Positions 50,400-59,316 of a DNA stretch of 64,000 bases are shown in pieces; the first letter of the stretch is position 1; each line of letters starts with the position of its first letter. The notes beneath the pieces are model-generated. The model made no database searches. It saw nothing but the letters and a program-made list of their open reading frames with translations, and was not told the DNA's origin. The translations under genes were made by a program, and so were the position numbers. This DNA comes from an uncultured Eubacteriales bacterium (GTDB lineage Bacteria; Bacillota; Clostridia; Oscillospirales; Acutalibacteraceae): assembly GCA_934445015.1 (NCBI GenBank), contig CAKSDJ010000001.1:1-64000 (forward strand), read 5' to 3'.

Positions 50400-51848
50400 T
50401 TATTTTCCTTTTCTGTTTGCGTTATTAAGCAGCTCGCTACGCTGATTCCAAAGGTCCTCGCTCAAATCAACATAATAGCTGTGCGGTTTTTCAAAACGTT
50501 TTACCTCGTCCCAAAGGTTGTCTACCGATTTTTTGCGCAGATCCGAAATCTCGCTTACCGACGGAGAGGTGTATATCTGTTTGCCCTTTTCAAAAATCTT
50601 GACCTGCAGTTTTTTTGCAATAAAATCGGTTACTGTTTTGCGCTTCCAAGTGTATGTCGGGTCAAAAATTTCATAAGGTTTGCTGTCGTCTATTTTTTCA
50701 TAATTAAGAGTAATAACGTCGGCTATTGCTTTGTTTGTTTTTTTGTCATACAAACGCCATGGAATTTTTACGCCGGGTATTGTGATTTTTGAGGTGTTTT
50801 CGCTGATCTTTATTTTAGGGGTTATGACACCGTCTTTTTCGGTAGCACAGAGTTTGTAAACGCCGCCGAAAACCGCTTCGCTTGACGCAGTGATAAGGCG
50901 CTCGCCCACACCGTAACTATCAATGCAGGCGCCCTGCATATCCATATCCATAATAAGATATTCGTCAAGTGAATTTGAAACGCATATTTTTGCGTCTGGG
51001 TAGCCGGCGTCATCAAGCATTTTGCGCGTCTTTTTAGACAGGTAGGCAATATCGCCGCTGTCGATACGGATACCGAGAGGTCGTATTCCGAGAGGTTTTA
51101 ACACCTCGTCAAAAACGCGGATTGCGTTAGGTACGCCCGATTTTAAAACGTTATAAGTGTCAACAAGCAGCATACAACTGTCGGGATATTTTTCGGCATA
51201 GGTTTTAAATGCGGTATATTCATCGGGGAACAGCTGCACCCAACTGTGAGCCATAGTACCCGACGCCTTTGTTCCGAAATCTTTTGCGGTTTTTATGTCT
51301 GAAGTGCCTGCACAACCGCCTATTATAGCCGCGCGTGCACCGTAATATGCGGCGTCTGCGCCCTGCGCGCGCCTTGCACCGAACTCCATAACAGGTCTGC
51401 CCTTTGCCGCACGTACAATGCGGTTTGCTTTTGTTGCAATCAACGACTGATGGTTAATCGTAAGCAATACCATTGTTTCAACAAGCATTGCCTGCACTGC
51501 CGGTCCGCGCACCGTTACTATAGGCTCGTTGGGGAATATGGGGGTGCCTTCGGGAACTGCCCATACGTCGCAGCAAAAATTGAAATCGCGCAAATAGTCT
51601 ATAAACTCATCGCAGAACAGGTCAAGCGATTTTAAATATTCAATGTCGCTTTCGTCAAAGTGCAGATTGTTGAAATAATCTATAAGTTGCTCAATGCCTG
51701 CCATTATGGCGTATCCGCCCATATCGGGTATTTTGCGGAAAAACATATCAAAATACGTAACTGTGTCGCGCATATCGCTTTGCATTATGCCGTTTGCCAT
51801 AGTCATTTCATACAGGTCCATAAGCATAGTCAAATTTCGGTTATCCAT
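50400..51848 (-). CDS. pncB: nicotinate phosphoribosyltransferase
   Basis: Converts nicotinate and PRPP to nicotinate mononucleotide in NAD salvage, coupled to ATP hydrolysis. The 482-residue product, longer than the E. coli enzyme, is of the Gram-positive type. Visible are MDLYEMTMANGIMQSDMRDTVTYFDMFFRKIP, EFGARRAQGADAAYYGARAAIIGGCAGTSD, IRIDSGDIAYLSKKTRK and NSLDEYLIMDMD, which line the PRPP and nicotinate sites. It complements the pnuC-type transporter found at 26779. Confidence 0.96.
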   Translation of the reverse strand: MDNRNLTMLMDLYEMTMANGIMQSDMRDTVTYFDMFFRKIPDMGGYAIMAGIEQLIDYFNNLHFDESDIEYLKSLDLFCDEFIDYLRDFNFCCDVWAVPEGTPIFPNEPIVTVRGPAVQAMLVETMVLLTINHQSLIATKANRIVRAAKGRPVMEFGARRAQGADAAYYGARAAIIGGCAGTSDIKTAKDFGTKASGTMAHSWVQLFPDEYTAFKTYAEKYPDSCMLLVDTYNVLKSGVPNAIRVFDEVLKPLGIRPLGIRIDSGDIAYLSKKTRKMLDDAGYPDAKICVSNSLDEYLIMDMDMQGACIDSYGVGERLITASSEAVFGGVYKLCATEKDGVITPKIKISENTSKITIPGVKIPWRLYDKKTNKAIADVITLNYEKIDDSKPYEIFDPTYTWKRKTVTDFIAKKLQVKIFEKGKQIYTSPSVSEISDLRKKSVDNLWDEVKRFEKPHSYYVDLSEDLWNQRSELLNNANRKGK

Positions 51849-51886
51849 TTTTACAATCTCCTTTTATAAAAAGATGAATTTATTAT

Positions 51887-53575
51887 TTACATCTTTTCGG
51901 GCGCTGTGATCTTCAGCATATCAAGAACGTTTTTTATTACAATACCGGCAGCATAGCACAGGTTGAGTCGTGCCTGCGTAAGTGATTCATCATCGCCTTT
52001 TACGCGGCAGGCAGCATAAAACTTGTGAAACTTTGTTGCAAGTTCATTTACATAATGGGTAAGGCGTGCAGGGTCATAGGTCTTTGCAGCCGAAATTATC
52101 TCGTCTGTAAGTGACGATAAATGAATTATAAGTTCACGCTCCTCAGGCGCAGTAAGCAGGCAAAGTTCGGCATTTGTGCAATTGCGTTTTTGCACGCCGT
52201 CTTCGGCAAGATTGCGCAAAATGCTGCATATACGGGCATAGGCATATTGAACATAATACACCGGATTGCTGTTTGACTCGCTGACAGCCAGATCCAAGTC
52301 AAAATCAAAGTGTGAATTTGGCTCGCGCAGGTTAAAGAAAAATCTTGCGGCGTCAATAGGTACCTCGTCAAGCAGTGTTACAAGCGTAATGGCCTTGCCC
52401 GAACGTTTTGATGCCTTTACAACCTCACCGTCGCGCACAAGACGCACCATTTGCATAAGCACGGCGTCAAGGCGTGTTGCGTCAACATTAAGCGCCGTAA
52501 GCGCCGCCTTAAGACGCGGCACATATCCGTGATGGTCGGCGCCCAGAACGTCGATTGCCTTATCAAATTTGCGCACCTCTAACTTATTGTAATGATACGC
52601 TATATCAGGCACAACATAAGTAGGAACACCGTTTGCGCGCACAAGCACAAAGTCCTTATCGCAACCGAAATCGGTGGCTTTAAACCAAAGTGCGCCCTCC
52701 ATAGTATAGGTGTATCCGCTTTGTTTTAAAAGTTCGATTATACGCGCGGTTTCACCGTTTTTATGGAGCGTGCTTTCGCAGAACCAGGTGTCATATTTTA
52801 TACGGTATTTAAGCAGGTCGTCTTTAAGACCCTGTATGTTTTTTGGCAGGGCAAATTCTACCAAAGCATTTCTGCGGGTCGTTTCGTCGCAATTTATATA
52901 TTTGTCGCCGTTTATTTTTGCAAATGCTTTTGCGTGCTCGATAATATCGTTACCGTGGTAAGAATCCTCAGGCATTTCTATGCCGTCTTTATAAAGTTGT
53001 TGATACCTAAGGCTTAGCGACAGACCGAACTTATTTATTTGATTACCGGCGTCATTTATATAAAACTCGCGCTCGGTATAATAGCCTGCCGCCTCCAGAA
53101 CAGCGGCAAGACAATCACCCAAAGCGCCGCCGCGGGCATTGCCTATGTGCATAGGACCTGTAGGATTTGCCGAAACAAATTCAACGAGCACGCGTTTGCC
53201 GCCGCCGTAATTGCTTTTGCCGTAGTCTGCGCCCTTGTCAATAACATCGGATACAATGCCGGCGTAATACATATCCGACAAAAAGAAGTTAATAAAACCG
53301 GGCCCCGCAATCTCGTATTTTTCAATATATGTACCGTTTAAGTCGGCATAAGATAATATTTTTTCGGCTATGGCACGGGGAGCCGATTTAAAACCCCTTG
53401 CCCAAACCATTGCGGCATTTACGGCGTAATCGCCGTTTTTGCGGTCGGCAGGCACTTCTACCTTAAAGGGTGCCAGTTCGCAATCGGGCAAATCGCCGTT
53501 TTTTATAGCGGTATGCGCCGCATTTATAAGCAAATTTTCTATCTGTGTTTTTGCTTTATCCACAAGTTTTGACAT
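51887..53575 (-). CDS. argS: arginyl-tRNA synthetase
   Basis: Class I synthetase that charges tRNA-Arg. The 562-residue product has the N-terminal Add1 domain, the HIGH-type motif PMHIGNARGGALGD near residue 137, the KMSKS-equivalent KASKRSGKA, and a helical anticodon-binding C-terminus with RICSILRNLAEDG and KFHKFYAACRV. Length fits. It starts directly after the DUF1934 gene stop, a common pairing. Confidence 0.97.
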   Translation of the reverse strand: MSKLVDKAKTQIENLLINAAHTAIKNGDLPDCELAPFKVEVPADRKNGDYAVNAAMVWARGFKSAPRAIAEKILSYADLNGTYIEKYEIAGPGFINFFLSDMYYAGIVSDVIDKGADYGKSNYGGGKRVLVEFVSANPTGPMHIGNARGGALGDCLAAVLEAAGYYTEREFYINDAGNQINKFGLSLSLRYQQLYKDGIEMPEDSYHGNDIIEHAKAFAKINGDKYINCDETTRRNALVEFALPKNIQGLKDDLLKYRIKYDTWFCESTLHKNGETARIIELLKQSGYTYTMEGALWFKATDFGCDKDFVLVRANGVPTYVVPDIAYHYNKLEVRKFDKAIDVLGADHHGYVPRLKAALTALNVDATRLDAVLMQMVRLVRDGEVVKASKRSGKAITLVTLLDEVPIDAARFFFNLREPNSHFDFDLDLAVSESNSNPVYYVQYAYARICSILRNLAEDGVQKRNCTNAELCLLTAPEERELIIHLSSLTDEIISAAKTYDPARLTHYVNELATKFHKFYAACRVKGDDESLTQARLNLCYAAGIVIKNVLDMLKITAPEKM

Positions 53576-53998
53576 CTATTTTCTTTCCTCCACAACGATT
53601 TCGATGGTGTTGTCGCTAAGTCTTTGCATATTTGCGTCTATTGTATAAACCATTTTTAAAGTTCCGCCGTTTTCGCTTAAACCGTTTTCTACTTTTCTGC
53701 CGTAAATGCCGAGCGCCAAAGAACCCTGCGGTATTGAGTAAAAACAGTTTCTGCGCATACCCTCAGTTATTATAAATTTAGAATTGAGGTCGCCGCTTCG
53801 CTCTAAAATGACCGTGTTGTTGTTCATTACGGTAAGGCAGGTATTGATGCGGCCGCCCTTGATAGTTTGGCTTTCCTGATAGTTAAGCGCTATTCCGTCG
53901 GGCAGTACCCTGAGCGTACCCTCTGTAATCAACTCTATGGGTAAGGTATCTGCTCCGCCGATTTGCGTACCCCTTACTTTTATCAATACATCCTTCAT
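53576..53998 (-). CDS. DUF1934 family protein (YwiB-like)
   Basis: A 140-residue predicted beta-barrel protein of the calycin-like DUF1934 group. Key stretches are DTLPIELITEGTLRVLPDGIALNYQES, VMNNNTVILERSGDLNSKFIITEGMRRNCFYSIPQGSLALGI and IDANMQRLSDNTIEIVV. The family has no established function but lies just upstream of argS in many Firmicutes. It overlaps murI by 4 bp (ATGA at 53998-53995). Confidence 0.94.
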   Translation of the reverse strand: MKDVLIKVRGTQIGGADTLPIELITEGTLRVLPDGIALNYQESQTIKGGRINTCLTVMNNNTVILERSGDLNSKFIITEGMRRNCFYSIPQGSLALGIYGRKVENGLSENGGTLKMVYTIDANMQRLSDNTIEIVVEERK

Positions 53999-54813
53999 AA
54001 TTTTTCTATGTCTGCCCCTTCTATTACAAAATTCTTTTCATATTCACCCAACAAAATGCTTGCCGTTTTTGCAAAGGCCGAGGTTTTGTCACTTACATAA
54101 AATTTATGTGACGGAACGGTTTTTCCGTCGTTAAGACTGTTTGATTTTTTAAGCGTTTCAAAAACTGCGCTCGCTGTTGAAACACCCATATTTATGAGCG
54201 TTACACCGGTGCCTAAAACTTTTGATATTGCGTCTAAAAGCACGGGAAAATGCGTGCAGCCCAAAATAATTGTATCAACCTTTGCGTCTATCATAGGTTT
54301 AAGATAACGCCGCAAAGTCTCAAGCACTACGGAGTCGTTGCTGCCGGTCCATCCCTCTTCCACAAGAGATACAAGCAATGTTCCGCTTGACTCTGTTACC
54401 TCGGCATCGGGCAATAATTTAAGTATCTGATTTTTGTGAGCGCCGCTGCTTATTGTTGTGCTTGTAGCAAGCACACCGATTTTTTTGTTTTTTGTGGCGG
54501 CAACTGCCGCTTTTACGGAGTGCGAAACCACCTCTACAAACGGCACGGGCAATTGCTCTGCAGTGTCGGCTGCTACCGACGATACCGTGCCGCAAGCCGC
54601 AACTATAAGTTTTACGTTGTGCGAAAGCAAAAAACGCTCATCCTGCAAGGCGTATTTACGTATAGTGTCACGACCCTTTGTGCCGTATGGCACACGACCA
54701 GTATCGCCGAAATAAACCACGTTTTCGCAGGGCAAAAGTTTTATTATTTCACGGGTAACCGTAAGGCCGCCGAGTCCCGAATCAAAAATACCGATAGCGC
54801 GATTATCCGCCAT
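53995..54813 (-). CDS. murI: glutamate racemase
   Basis: MurI interconverts L- and D-glutamate, supplying D-Glu for peptidoglycan. The 272-residue product has the two catalytic Cys motifs, IVAACGTVSS and ILGCTHFP, and starts with IGIFDSGLGGLTVTREI. I start at ATG 54813 behind GGGGGG; the longer frame to 54831 starts on that box. It heads the murI-DUF1934-argS unit with its promoter at 54852-54880. Confidence 0.96.
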   Translation of the reverse strand: MADNRAIGIFDSGLGGLTVTREIIKLLPCENVVYFGDTGRVPYGTKGRDTIRKYALQDERFLLSHNVKLIVAACGTVSSVAADTAEQLPVPFVEVVSHSVKAAVAATKNKKIGVLATSTTISSGAHKNQILKLLPDAEVTESSGTLLVSLVEEGWTGSNDSVVLETLRRYLKPMIDAKVDTIILGCTHFPVLLDAISKVLGTGVTLINMGVSTASAVFETLKKSNSLNDGKTVPSHKFYVSDKTSAFAKTASILLGEYEKNFVIEGADIEKL

Positions 54814-54851
54814 AAACGGCCCCCCTTTCATAAACTATAAGTATTCATATT

Positions 54852-54880
54852 ATGATACCATATAATACTGTTTTTATCAA
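54852..54880 (-). promoter_or_regulatory. murI operon promoter
   Basis: On the minus strand TTGATA (54880-54875) and TATCAT (54857-54852) with a 17-bp spacer. The nearby plus-strand GGTCGAAG (about 54940-54947) resembles a Spo0A box core but is on its own. Confidence 0.7.
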
Positions 54881-54966
54881 GTGCTAATAATCCGCAATAC
54901 TGACCAAAAATTTTTGCATTAAAGTTATTAATCGGACGGGGTCGAAGTGAAGAAATTGTTCTCGGA

Positions 54967-54995
54967 CAAAAAAGCACCCGTTGTACAACGGGTGC
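54967..54995 (-). terminator. terminator after the IreB-like gene
   Basis: GCACCCGTTGT and ACAACGGGTGC form an 11-bp palindromic stem, followed on the minus strand by TTTTTT. Confidence 0.93.
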
Positions 54996-55016
54996 AAATC
55001 AAACAGATAAATTATA

Positions 55017-55262
55017 TTATGCCGTAAGATAATAACGCACAAGCGATTGCAAAAGCGTGTCGCGGTCTATGCGGCGTATAAGATTGCGTGCGTTATTATG
55101 AGTGGTAATATACGTTGGGTCCTCAGAAAGAATATAGCCGACTATCTGATTGATAGGATTATAACCTTTCTCTTTTAAAGAGTCATAAACTACCGTAAGA
55201 ATTCTGCGAATCTCCTGCTCGGTTTGGTCACCGATTGAAAATGTCATTGTTTTGTCGTTCAT
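55017..55262 (-). CDS. IreB-family regulatory phosphoprotein (UPF0297)
   Basis: An 81-residue protein of the IreB/UPF0297 family, a target of the PASTA Ser/Thr kinase IreK in enterococci that affects cell-envelope stress resistance. The N-terminal NDKTMTFSIGD contains two Thr residues at the positions phosphorylated in the family, and EKGYNPINQIVGYILSEDPTYITTHNNARNLIRRIDRD is the conserved core. ATG at 55262 with GAGGTG 6 nt upstream. It is usually next to ruvX and a DUF1292 gene, but is alone here. Confidence 0.93.
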   Translation of the reverse strand: MNDKTMTFSIGDQTEQEIRRILTVVYDSLKEKGYNPINQIVGYILSEDPTYITTHNNARNLIRRIDRDTLLQSLVRYYLTA

Positions 55263-55298
55263 AATAAGCACCTCACTTAGTATTTTTTCTTTATAACT

Positions 55299-55327
55299 AT
55301 AATATACCTGCGTTTTAAAAAATTCAA
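55299..55327 (-). promoter_or_regulatory. promoter of the IreB-like gene
   Basis: On the minus strand TTGAAT (55327-55322) and TATTAT (55304-55299) with a 17-bp spacer. Confidence 0.65.
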
Positions 55328-55365
55328 GAAAAATTTTAATAATTATTGCTTAATTTTTTATTAAG

Positions 55366-55397
55366 ATAAGACGGCAAATGAGGTTTTGCCGTCTTTC
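55366..55397 (-). terminator. terminator after pheT
   Basis: AAGACGGCAAA and TTTGCCGTCTT form an 11-bp stem around ACCTCA; the leftward flank is ATCTTAAT, only a short U tract. Confidence 0.85.
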
Positions 55398-55401
55398 AAA
55401 A

Positions 55402-57792
55402 TTATTTGCGTAACTGGGCGCCCAATTTTTCAAGTTTTGATACAATTTTTGCGCTTGCTTCATCTATTTGCCTGTCTGTAAGGGTACCCTCGCCCGAACG
55501 CAGCCACACACTGTAAGCAACGCTTTTTTTGCCCTCGGGTATTTGCGAGCCCTGATATACGTCAAACAGTTCTGCCTTTTCAAGCAATCTGCCGCCGCCG
55601 CTTATTATTGCCTTTTCCAAATCGCCTACCGGCACATCTGCGTCGCATAGCATAGCAAAATCACGCTCAACAGCCGGAAATTTAGGAAGCGGTTTATAGG
55701 TGGTTTTGCGCTTGTTTATTGCATAAAGCACATCAAATTTAATTTCGGCAACGTAAACGCGGCAATCGATGCCGTAATTTTCAGCCACTTTGGGATGAAC
55801 CTCGCCGAGCACGCCGGCGGGCGTGTTGTTGGCAAGCACTTCTGCCTGACGGCCCGGATGTAAATACGGCTCTGTGCTCCTTTTATACTGCGTATGTGCG
55901 CCGAACAAAATCATAAGTTCTTCAACAATGCCTTTAAGCGTAAAGAAATCCTCATCTTTGCCGTAAATGCCTATGCAAAGGGTAGGCAGCTCATCGGGTT
56001 GCTCTGTAAGCGGCAACGATTTAGGTATAAAGCGCTTGCTCTCTTCAAAAAATCTGCCGGCAGTTATTTTGCGGTTTATGTTGGTTGCCATAACATTGAG
56101 CATACTTGTTACAAGTTGAGTCCGCATAACCGAATACTCATCGCCCAAAGGATTGATAAGTTTTATTGCTTTTCTGCGCTCATCGTTTTCAGGCAGCAGC
56201 AACGTATCAAGCGCTCCCGATGATATAAACGAGTACGTGGCGGTTTCATTGCAGCCCATACCGCATAAAAGCGCTTTCATTTTGTCGGATTTAATGCGTG
56301 AAGGCAGTTTTTTGCCGCGAATCACATCGCCGCGCATAGGTGTGCCTACAATATGGTCATAACCGTATATACGCATAACCTCTTCGGCTATATCCGCCCT
56401 GCCCTCAATATCGTCGCGTATAGACGGAACCCTTACGGTAAGAACGCCGTTTTTTGCAACTGTTTCAAGACCGAGACTGTTTAAGATCTCAACCATTTTT
56501 TCTTCGGGTATGCTGACGCCTAAAAGTCCGGTGACGCTTTCGGAGCTGACATTTAAAATTTTATCTTCGGGCAAGCCGAGATTTTTGTCAAGTGTGCCTT
56601 CTATAATGTCGCCGGCGTCAAGTTCGTATATAAGCTGCAGCGCGCGGTCCATAGCGAAACCGACGTTTATAATATCTACGCCCTTTTCAAAACGTCCGCT
56701 TGCCTCGGTGCGGATACCGAGCGAACGGCCTGTTTTACGCACGCTGTCGCGGCGGAATTTTGCCGCTTCAAGAAACAGATCCTTTGTATCGTCCTCGATT
56801 TCACTTTCTTTGCCGCCCATAATACCTGCAAGGCAAGACGGCTTTTCGCCGTCGGCTATAACCAGCATATCTGCGGTAAGCACATAATCTTTGCCGTCAA
56901 GAGTGGTTATTTTTTCACCCTCACGTGCATTGCGGACAATTATTTTTTTATCTGCCAGATCATTATAATTGAATGCGTGCATAGGCTGACCGGTTTCAAG
57001 CATAACAAAATTTGTTATATCGACTATGTTGTTTATCGGTCGCATACCGGATGCGGTAATTGCCTTTTGCATCCACGCAGGTGACGGTTTTATACGCAGG
57101 TTTTTAACAACCCTGCCTACATATCGGGGGCAAAGGTCATAATTCTGAACATCGACGTCTATATAATCTTTTATATTTTCGCCAACGGTTTTATATGTCG
57201 GAACAGGCGGATGATATTTGCTTTTCAGAACTACCGAAGCCTCTTTTGCAACGCCCAAAAAGCAGTTGCAATCAGGGCGGTTTGCCGTAATCTTAAAATC
57301 TATAACATAATCGTCAAGACCTAAAACCTCACGCATATCGGTGCCCGGTGTCCACTCGTCTTTAAGTATCAGAATTCCGTAAACCGAGGCGCCTTCATAA
57401 TCGTCTTCGGTAAGGCAAAGTTCTTCGCCGGAGCAAAGCATACCGTTAGATTCCGCGCCGCGCAGTTTGCCTGCCTTGATGTGCATACCGCAGGGCAAGT
57501 CGCTGTTATCAAGCGCAGCCGGCACAAGGTCGCCCTCTTTAATATTCTGAGCGCCGGTAACAATCTGCACCGTTTTACCGCCGCCTATATCCATTTGACA
57601 AATCTGCAAGTGGTCGCTGTCGGTATGGGGTTCGATTTTTAAAATACGTGCCGCAACAACGTTTTTAATATTTTCGCCCTCGGCCTCAATGCTTTCTACC
57701 TCAAATCCCGCCATAACCATACGGTCGCACAGTTCATTTACGGGAACATTTATATCTACATAATTTTTTAACGCTTTAAGTGAAATTTTCAT
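55402..57792 (-). CDS. pheT: phenylalanyl-tRNA synthetase beta subunit
   Basis: The beta subunit of the (alpha-beta)2 enzyme, with editing and tRNA-binding roles. The 796-residue chain has an N-terminal EMAP-II/OB tRNA-binding domain (VVAARILKIEPHTDSDHLQICQMDIG), the B3/B4 editing region (PRYVGRVVKNLRI, DITNFVMLETGQPMHAFNY), B5, and a C-terminal anticodon-binding fold (FPAVERDFAMLCDADVPVGDLEKAI). Length is typical. It is 15 bp after pheS. Confidence 0.97.
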   Translation of the reverse strand: MKISLKALKNYVDINVPVNELCDRMVMAGFEVESIEAEGENIKNVVAARILKIEPHTDSDHLQICQMDIGGGKTVQIVTGAQNIKEGDLVPAALDNSDLPCGMHIKAGKLRGAESNGMLCSGEELCLTEDDYEGASVYGILILKDEWTPGTDMREVLGLDDYVIDFKITANRPDCNCFLGVAKEASVVLKSKYHPPVPTYKTVGENIKDYIDVDVQNYDLCPRYVGRVVKNLRIKPSPAWMQKAITASGMRPINNIVDITNFVMLETGQPMHAFNYNDLADKKIIVRNAREGEKITTLDGKDYVLTADMLVIADGEKPSCLAGIMGGKESEIEDDTKDLFLEAAKFRRDSVRKTGRSLGIRTEASGRFEKGVDIINVGFAMDRALQLIYELDAGDIIEGTLDKNLGLPEDKILNVSSESVTGLLGVSIPEEKMVEILNSLGLETVAKNGVLTVRVPSIRDDIEGRADIAEEVMRIYGYDHIVGTPMRGDVIRGKKLPSRIKSDKMKALLCGMGCNETATYSFISSGALDTLLLPENDERRKAIKLINPLGDEYSVMRTQLVTSMLNVMATNINRKITAGRFFEESKRFIPKSLPLTEQPDELPTLCIGIYGKDEDFFTLKGIVEELMILFGAHTQYKRSTEPYLHPGRQAEVLANNTPAGVLGEVHPKVAENYGIDCRVYVAEIKFDVLYAINKRKTTYKPLPKFPAVERDFAMLCDADVPVGDLEKAIISGGGRLLEKAELFDVYQGSQIPEGKKSVAYSVWLRSGEGTLTDRQIDEASAKIVSKLEKLGAQLRK

Positions 57793-57807
57793 ATTGTTAC
57801 CCCCTTA

Positions 57808-58827
57808 TCAGAACTGGTCAAGAAAACGCTTGTCGTTTTCAAAAAGCAGACGAATATCGCTTATTTTATAACGGGTCGTTGTAAGTCGGTCAAGACCTAT
57901 ACCGAATGCAAATCCGCTGTAAACCTCAGGGTCAATACCGCACGAACGCAATACATTGGGATGTACCATACCCGCACCAAGAATTTCTATCCAGCCGGCT
58001 CCCTTGCATACGCGGCAACCCTTGCCGCCGCACTCACTGCAGGAAACGTCAACTTCAACCGAAGGCTCCGTAAACGGGAAGAACGACGGGCGGAATTTTA
58101 CCTTTGTTTCAGGGCCGTAAATTTCATGTGCAAACTGTTCAAGCACACCTTTTAAATCGCACATTGTAATGCCTTTGTCAACAACAAGCCCCTCTATTTG
58201 ATGGAACACGGGCGAATGGGTCGCGTCAACCTCATCCGCACGGAAAACACGGCCCGGACAAATGACGCGGATAGGCGGTTTACGCGTTTCCATAGTCCTT
58301 ATCTGAGCAGCTGAGGTCTGCGTGCGGAGCAGCAGATTTTCAGCCAGATAAAACGTATCCTGCATATCGCGTGCGGGGTGGTCGGCAGGCACGTTAAGGC
58401 ATTCAAAATTATAGTGGTCGGTTTCAACCTCTGGTCCGTCTACAACGTCAAATCCCATAGATTGAAAAATATCTATCATATCGTTAAGAACAATGTTAAG
58501 CGGATGCAGTTTACCGGGTTTTGACACCTTTGCCGGCATTGTTATGTCTATGGTTTCTTTTTGCAGTTTGAATTCTGTTGCTTTGGCGTTCATTTCTCGT
58601 ATTTTTTCGCCGAGAGCCGCGTCAACCTCATTTTTAACACTGTTTACAAGCTGACCCATAACCGGTCTTTGCTCAGCCGCAAGCGAGCCCATCATTTTTA
58701 AAAGCGCCGTAAGACCGCCTTTTTTTCCGAGGTATTTCACCCTGATGTTTTCACAGTCTTCGCCGTTTTCGGCGGCAGATATTGCCGCAAGTGCCTCGGC
58801 CTTGATCTGTTCAAGTTTTTCCTTCAT
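57808..58827 (-). CDS. pheS: phenylalanyl-tRNA synthetase alpha subunit
   Basis: The catalytic alpha subunit, class II. The 339-residue product has an N-terminal coiled coil, then HPLNIVLNDMIDIFQSMGFDVVDGPEVETDHYNF, motif 2 type VFRADEVDATHSPVFHQIEGLVVD, and motif 3 near GAGMVHPNVLRSCGIDPEVYSGFAFGIGLDRL. A zinc-like CSECGGKGCRVCKGAG insert lies near residues 260-276. It is the first gene after the Phe T-box. Confidence 0.97.
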   Translation of the reverse strand: MKEKLEQIKAEALAAISAAENGEDCENIRVKYLGKKGGLTALLKMMGSLAAEQRPVMGQLVNSVKNEVDAALGEKIREMNAKATEFKLQKETIDITMPAKVSKPGKLHPLNIVLNDMIDIFQSMGFDVVDGPEVETDHYNFECLNVPADHPARDMQDTFYLAENLLLRTQTSAAQIRTMETRKPPIRVICPGRVFRADEVDATHSPVFHQIEGLVVDKGITMCDLKGVLEQFAHEIYGPETKVKFRPSFFPFTEPSVEVDVSCSECGGKGCRVCKGAGWIEILGAGMVHPNVLRSCGIDPEVYSGFAFGIGLDRLTTTRYKISDIRLLFENDKRFLDQF

Positions 58828-58895
58828 AATCTGTCTCCTTTTCGGTATGTTTTTTGCCCGTAAATGATTTAGAACATTTTAAACGTGTTTAAATA

Positions 58896-58931
58896 CAAAA
58901 AGACTCCGCCCCGATAAACAGGGCGAAGTCT
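58896..58931 (-). terminator. T-box regulated terminator upstream of pheST
   Basis: AGACTTCGCCC and GGGCGGAGTCT form an 11-bp stem with one weak position, followed by TTTTTG on the minus strand. This is the off-state structure of the T-box. Confidence 0.93.
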
Positions 58932-59150
58932 GTAAAAACGACTCCGCGGTACCACCCGCATTTTCGCTCAAAGAGCAAACACTCTTTTCGGTCTGTAACG
59001 GAACCGACTGCCCGTTAACGCTTACTTTTTTGTTCGGCGTTACTGCTCAAAAGGGAACTTCAAACTACGGCAAAATAGGTTGCTTACAGCCTGCGGCAAA
59101 CCCTCTCTTAAAATTGCGGATAGTTCTACTTTTCTTTATCAGCGCATTTA
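58896..59150 (-). promoter_or_regulatory. T-box leader of pheST
   Basis: The T-box consensus GGGTGGTACCGCG is on the minus strand at 58957-58945. Upstream it has the AGAGAGGG stem I start and GCCGCAGGCTGTAAGC, then a GAAGTTCCC stretch that contains a TTC codon as the likely Phe specifier. Uncharged tRNA-Phe would stabilise the antiterminator and allow pheST expression. Confidence 0.92.
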
Positions 59151-59161
59151 TCAACAAACAA

Positions 59162-59189
59162 ATTATAACACAGTTTTTAAAAAATGCAA
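59162..59189 (-). promoter_or_regulatory. pheST promoter
   Basis: On the minus strand TTGCAT (59189-59184) and TATAAT (59167-59162) with a 16-bp spacer. The -35 overlaps the second arm of the rsmA terminator. Confidence 0.68.
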
Positions 59190-59217
59190 GTGTTTTTTGC
59201 CTAAGCAGGCACTTTGC
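59178..59217 (-). terminator. terminator after rsmA, overlapping the pheST promoter
   Basis: GCAAAGTG and CACTTGC pair outside a small CCTGCTTAGG hairpin, followed by ATTTTTT on the minus strand. The stem repeats the GCAAAGTGCCTG sequence found again at about 59253-59264. Confidence 0.5.
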
Positions 59218-59316
59218 AAAAAACAAACGCAGGCAAGGCCTTAAAAGCATATAAACAGGCACTTTGCGTTTTTACCATACACCTTACTGTGTTTGCAAAA
59301 TACGCGCGCTTCACAC

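Larger units (their letters stand above)
58828..59316 (-). other. 489-bp pheS upstream region
   Basis: No protein-coding gene is visible. It holds the T-box leader, its terminator, the pheST promoter and the rsmA terminator, described separately. The stretch 59218-59300 has a repeated GCAAAGTGCCTG (minus strand, 59217-59206 and 59264-59253). Confidence 0.7.

Noticed and set aside
54940..54947. Single GGTCGAAG resembling a Spo0A box near murI
   Set aside because: One imperfect copy far from a suitable promoter; expected by chance.
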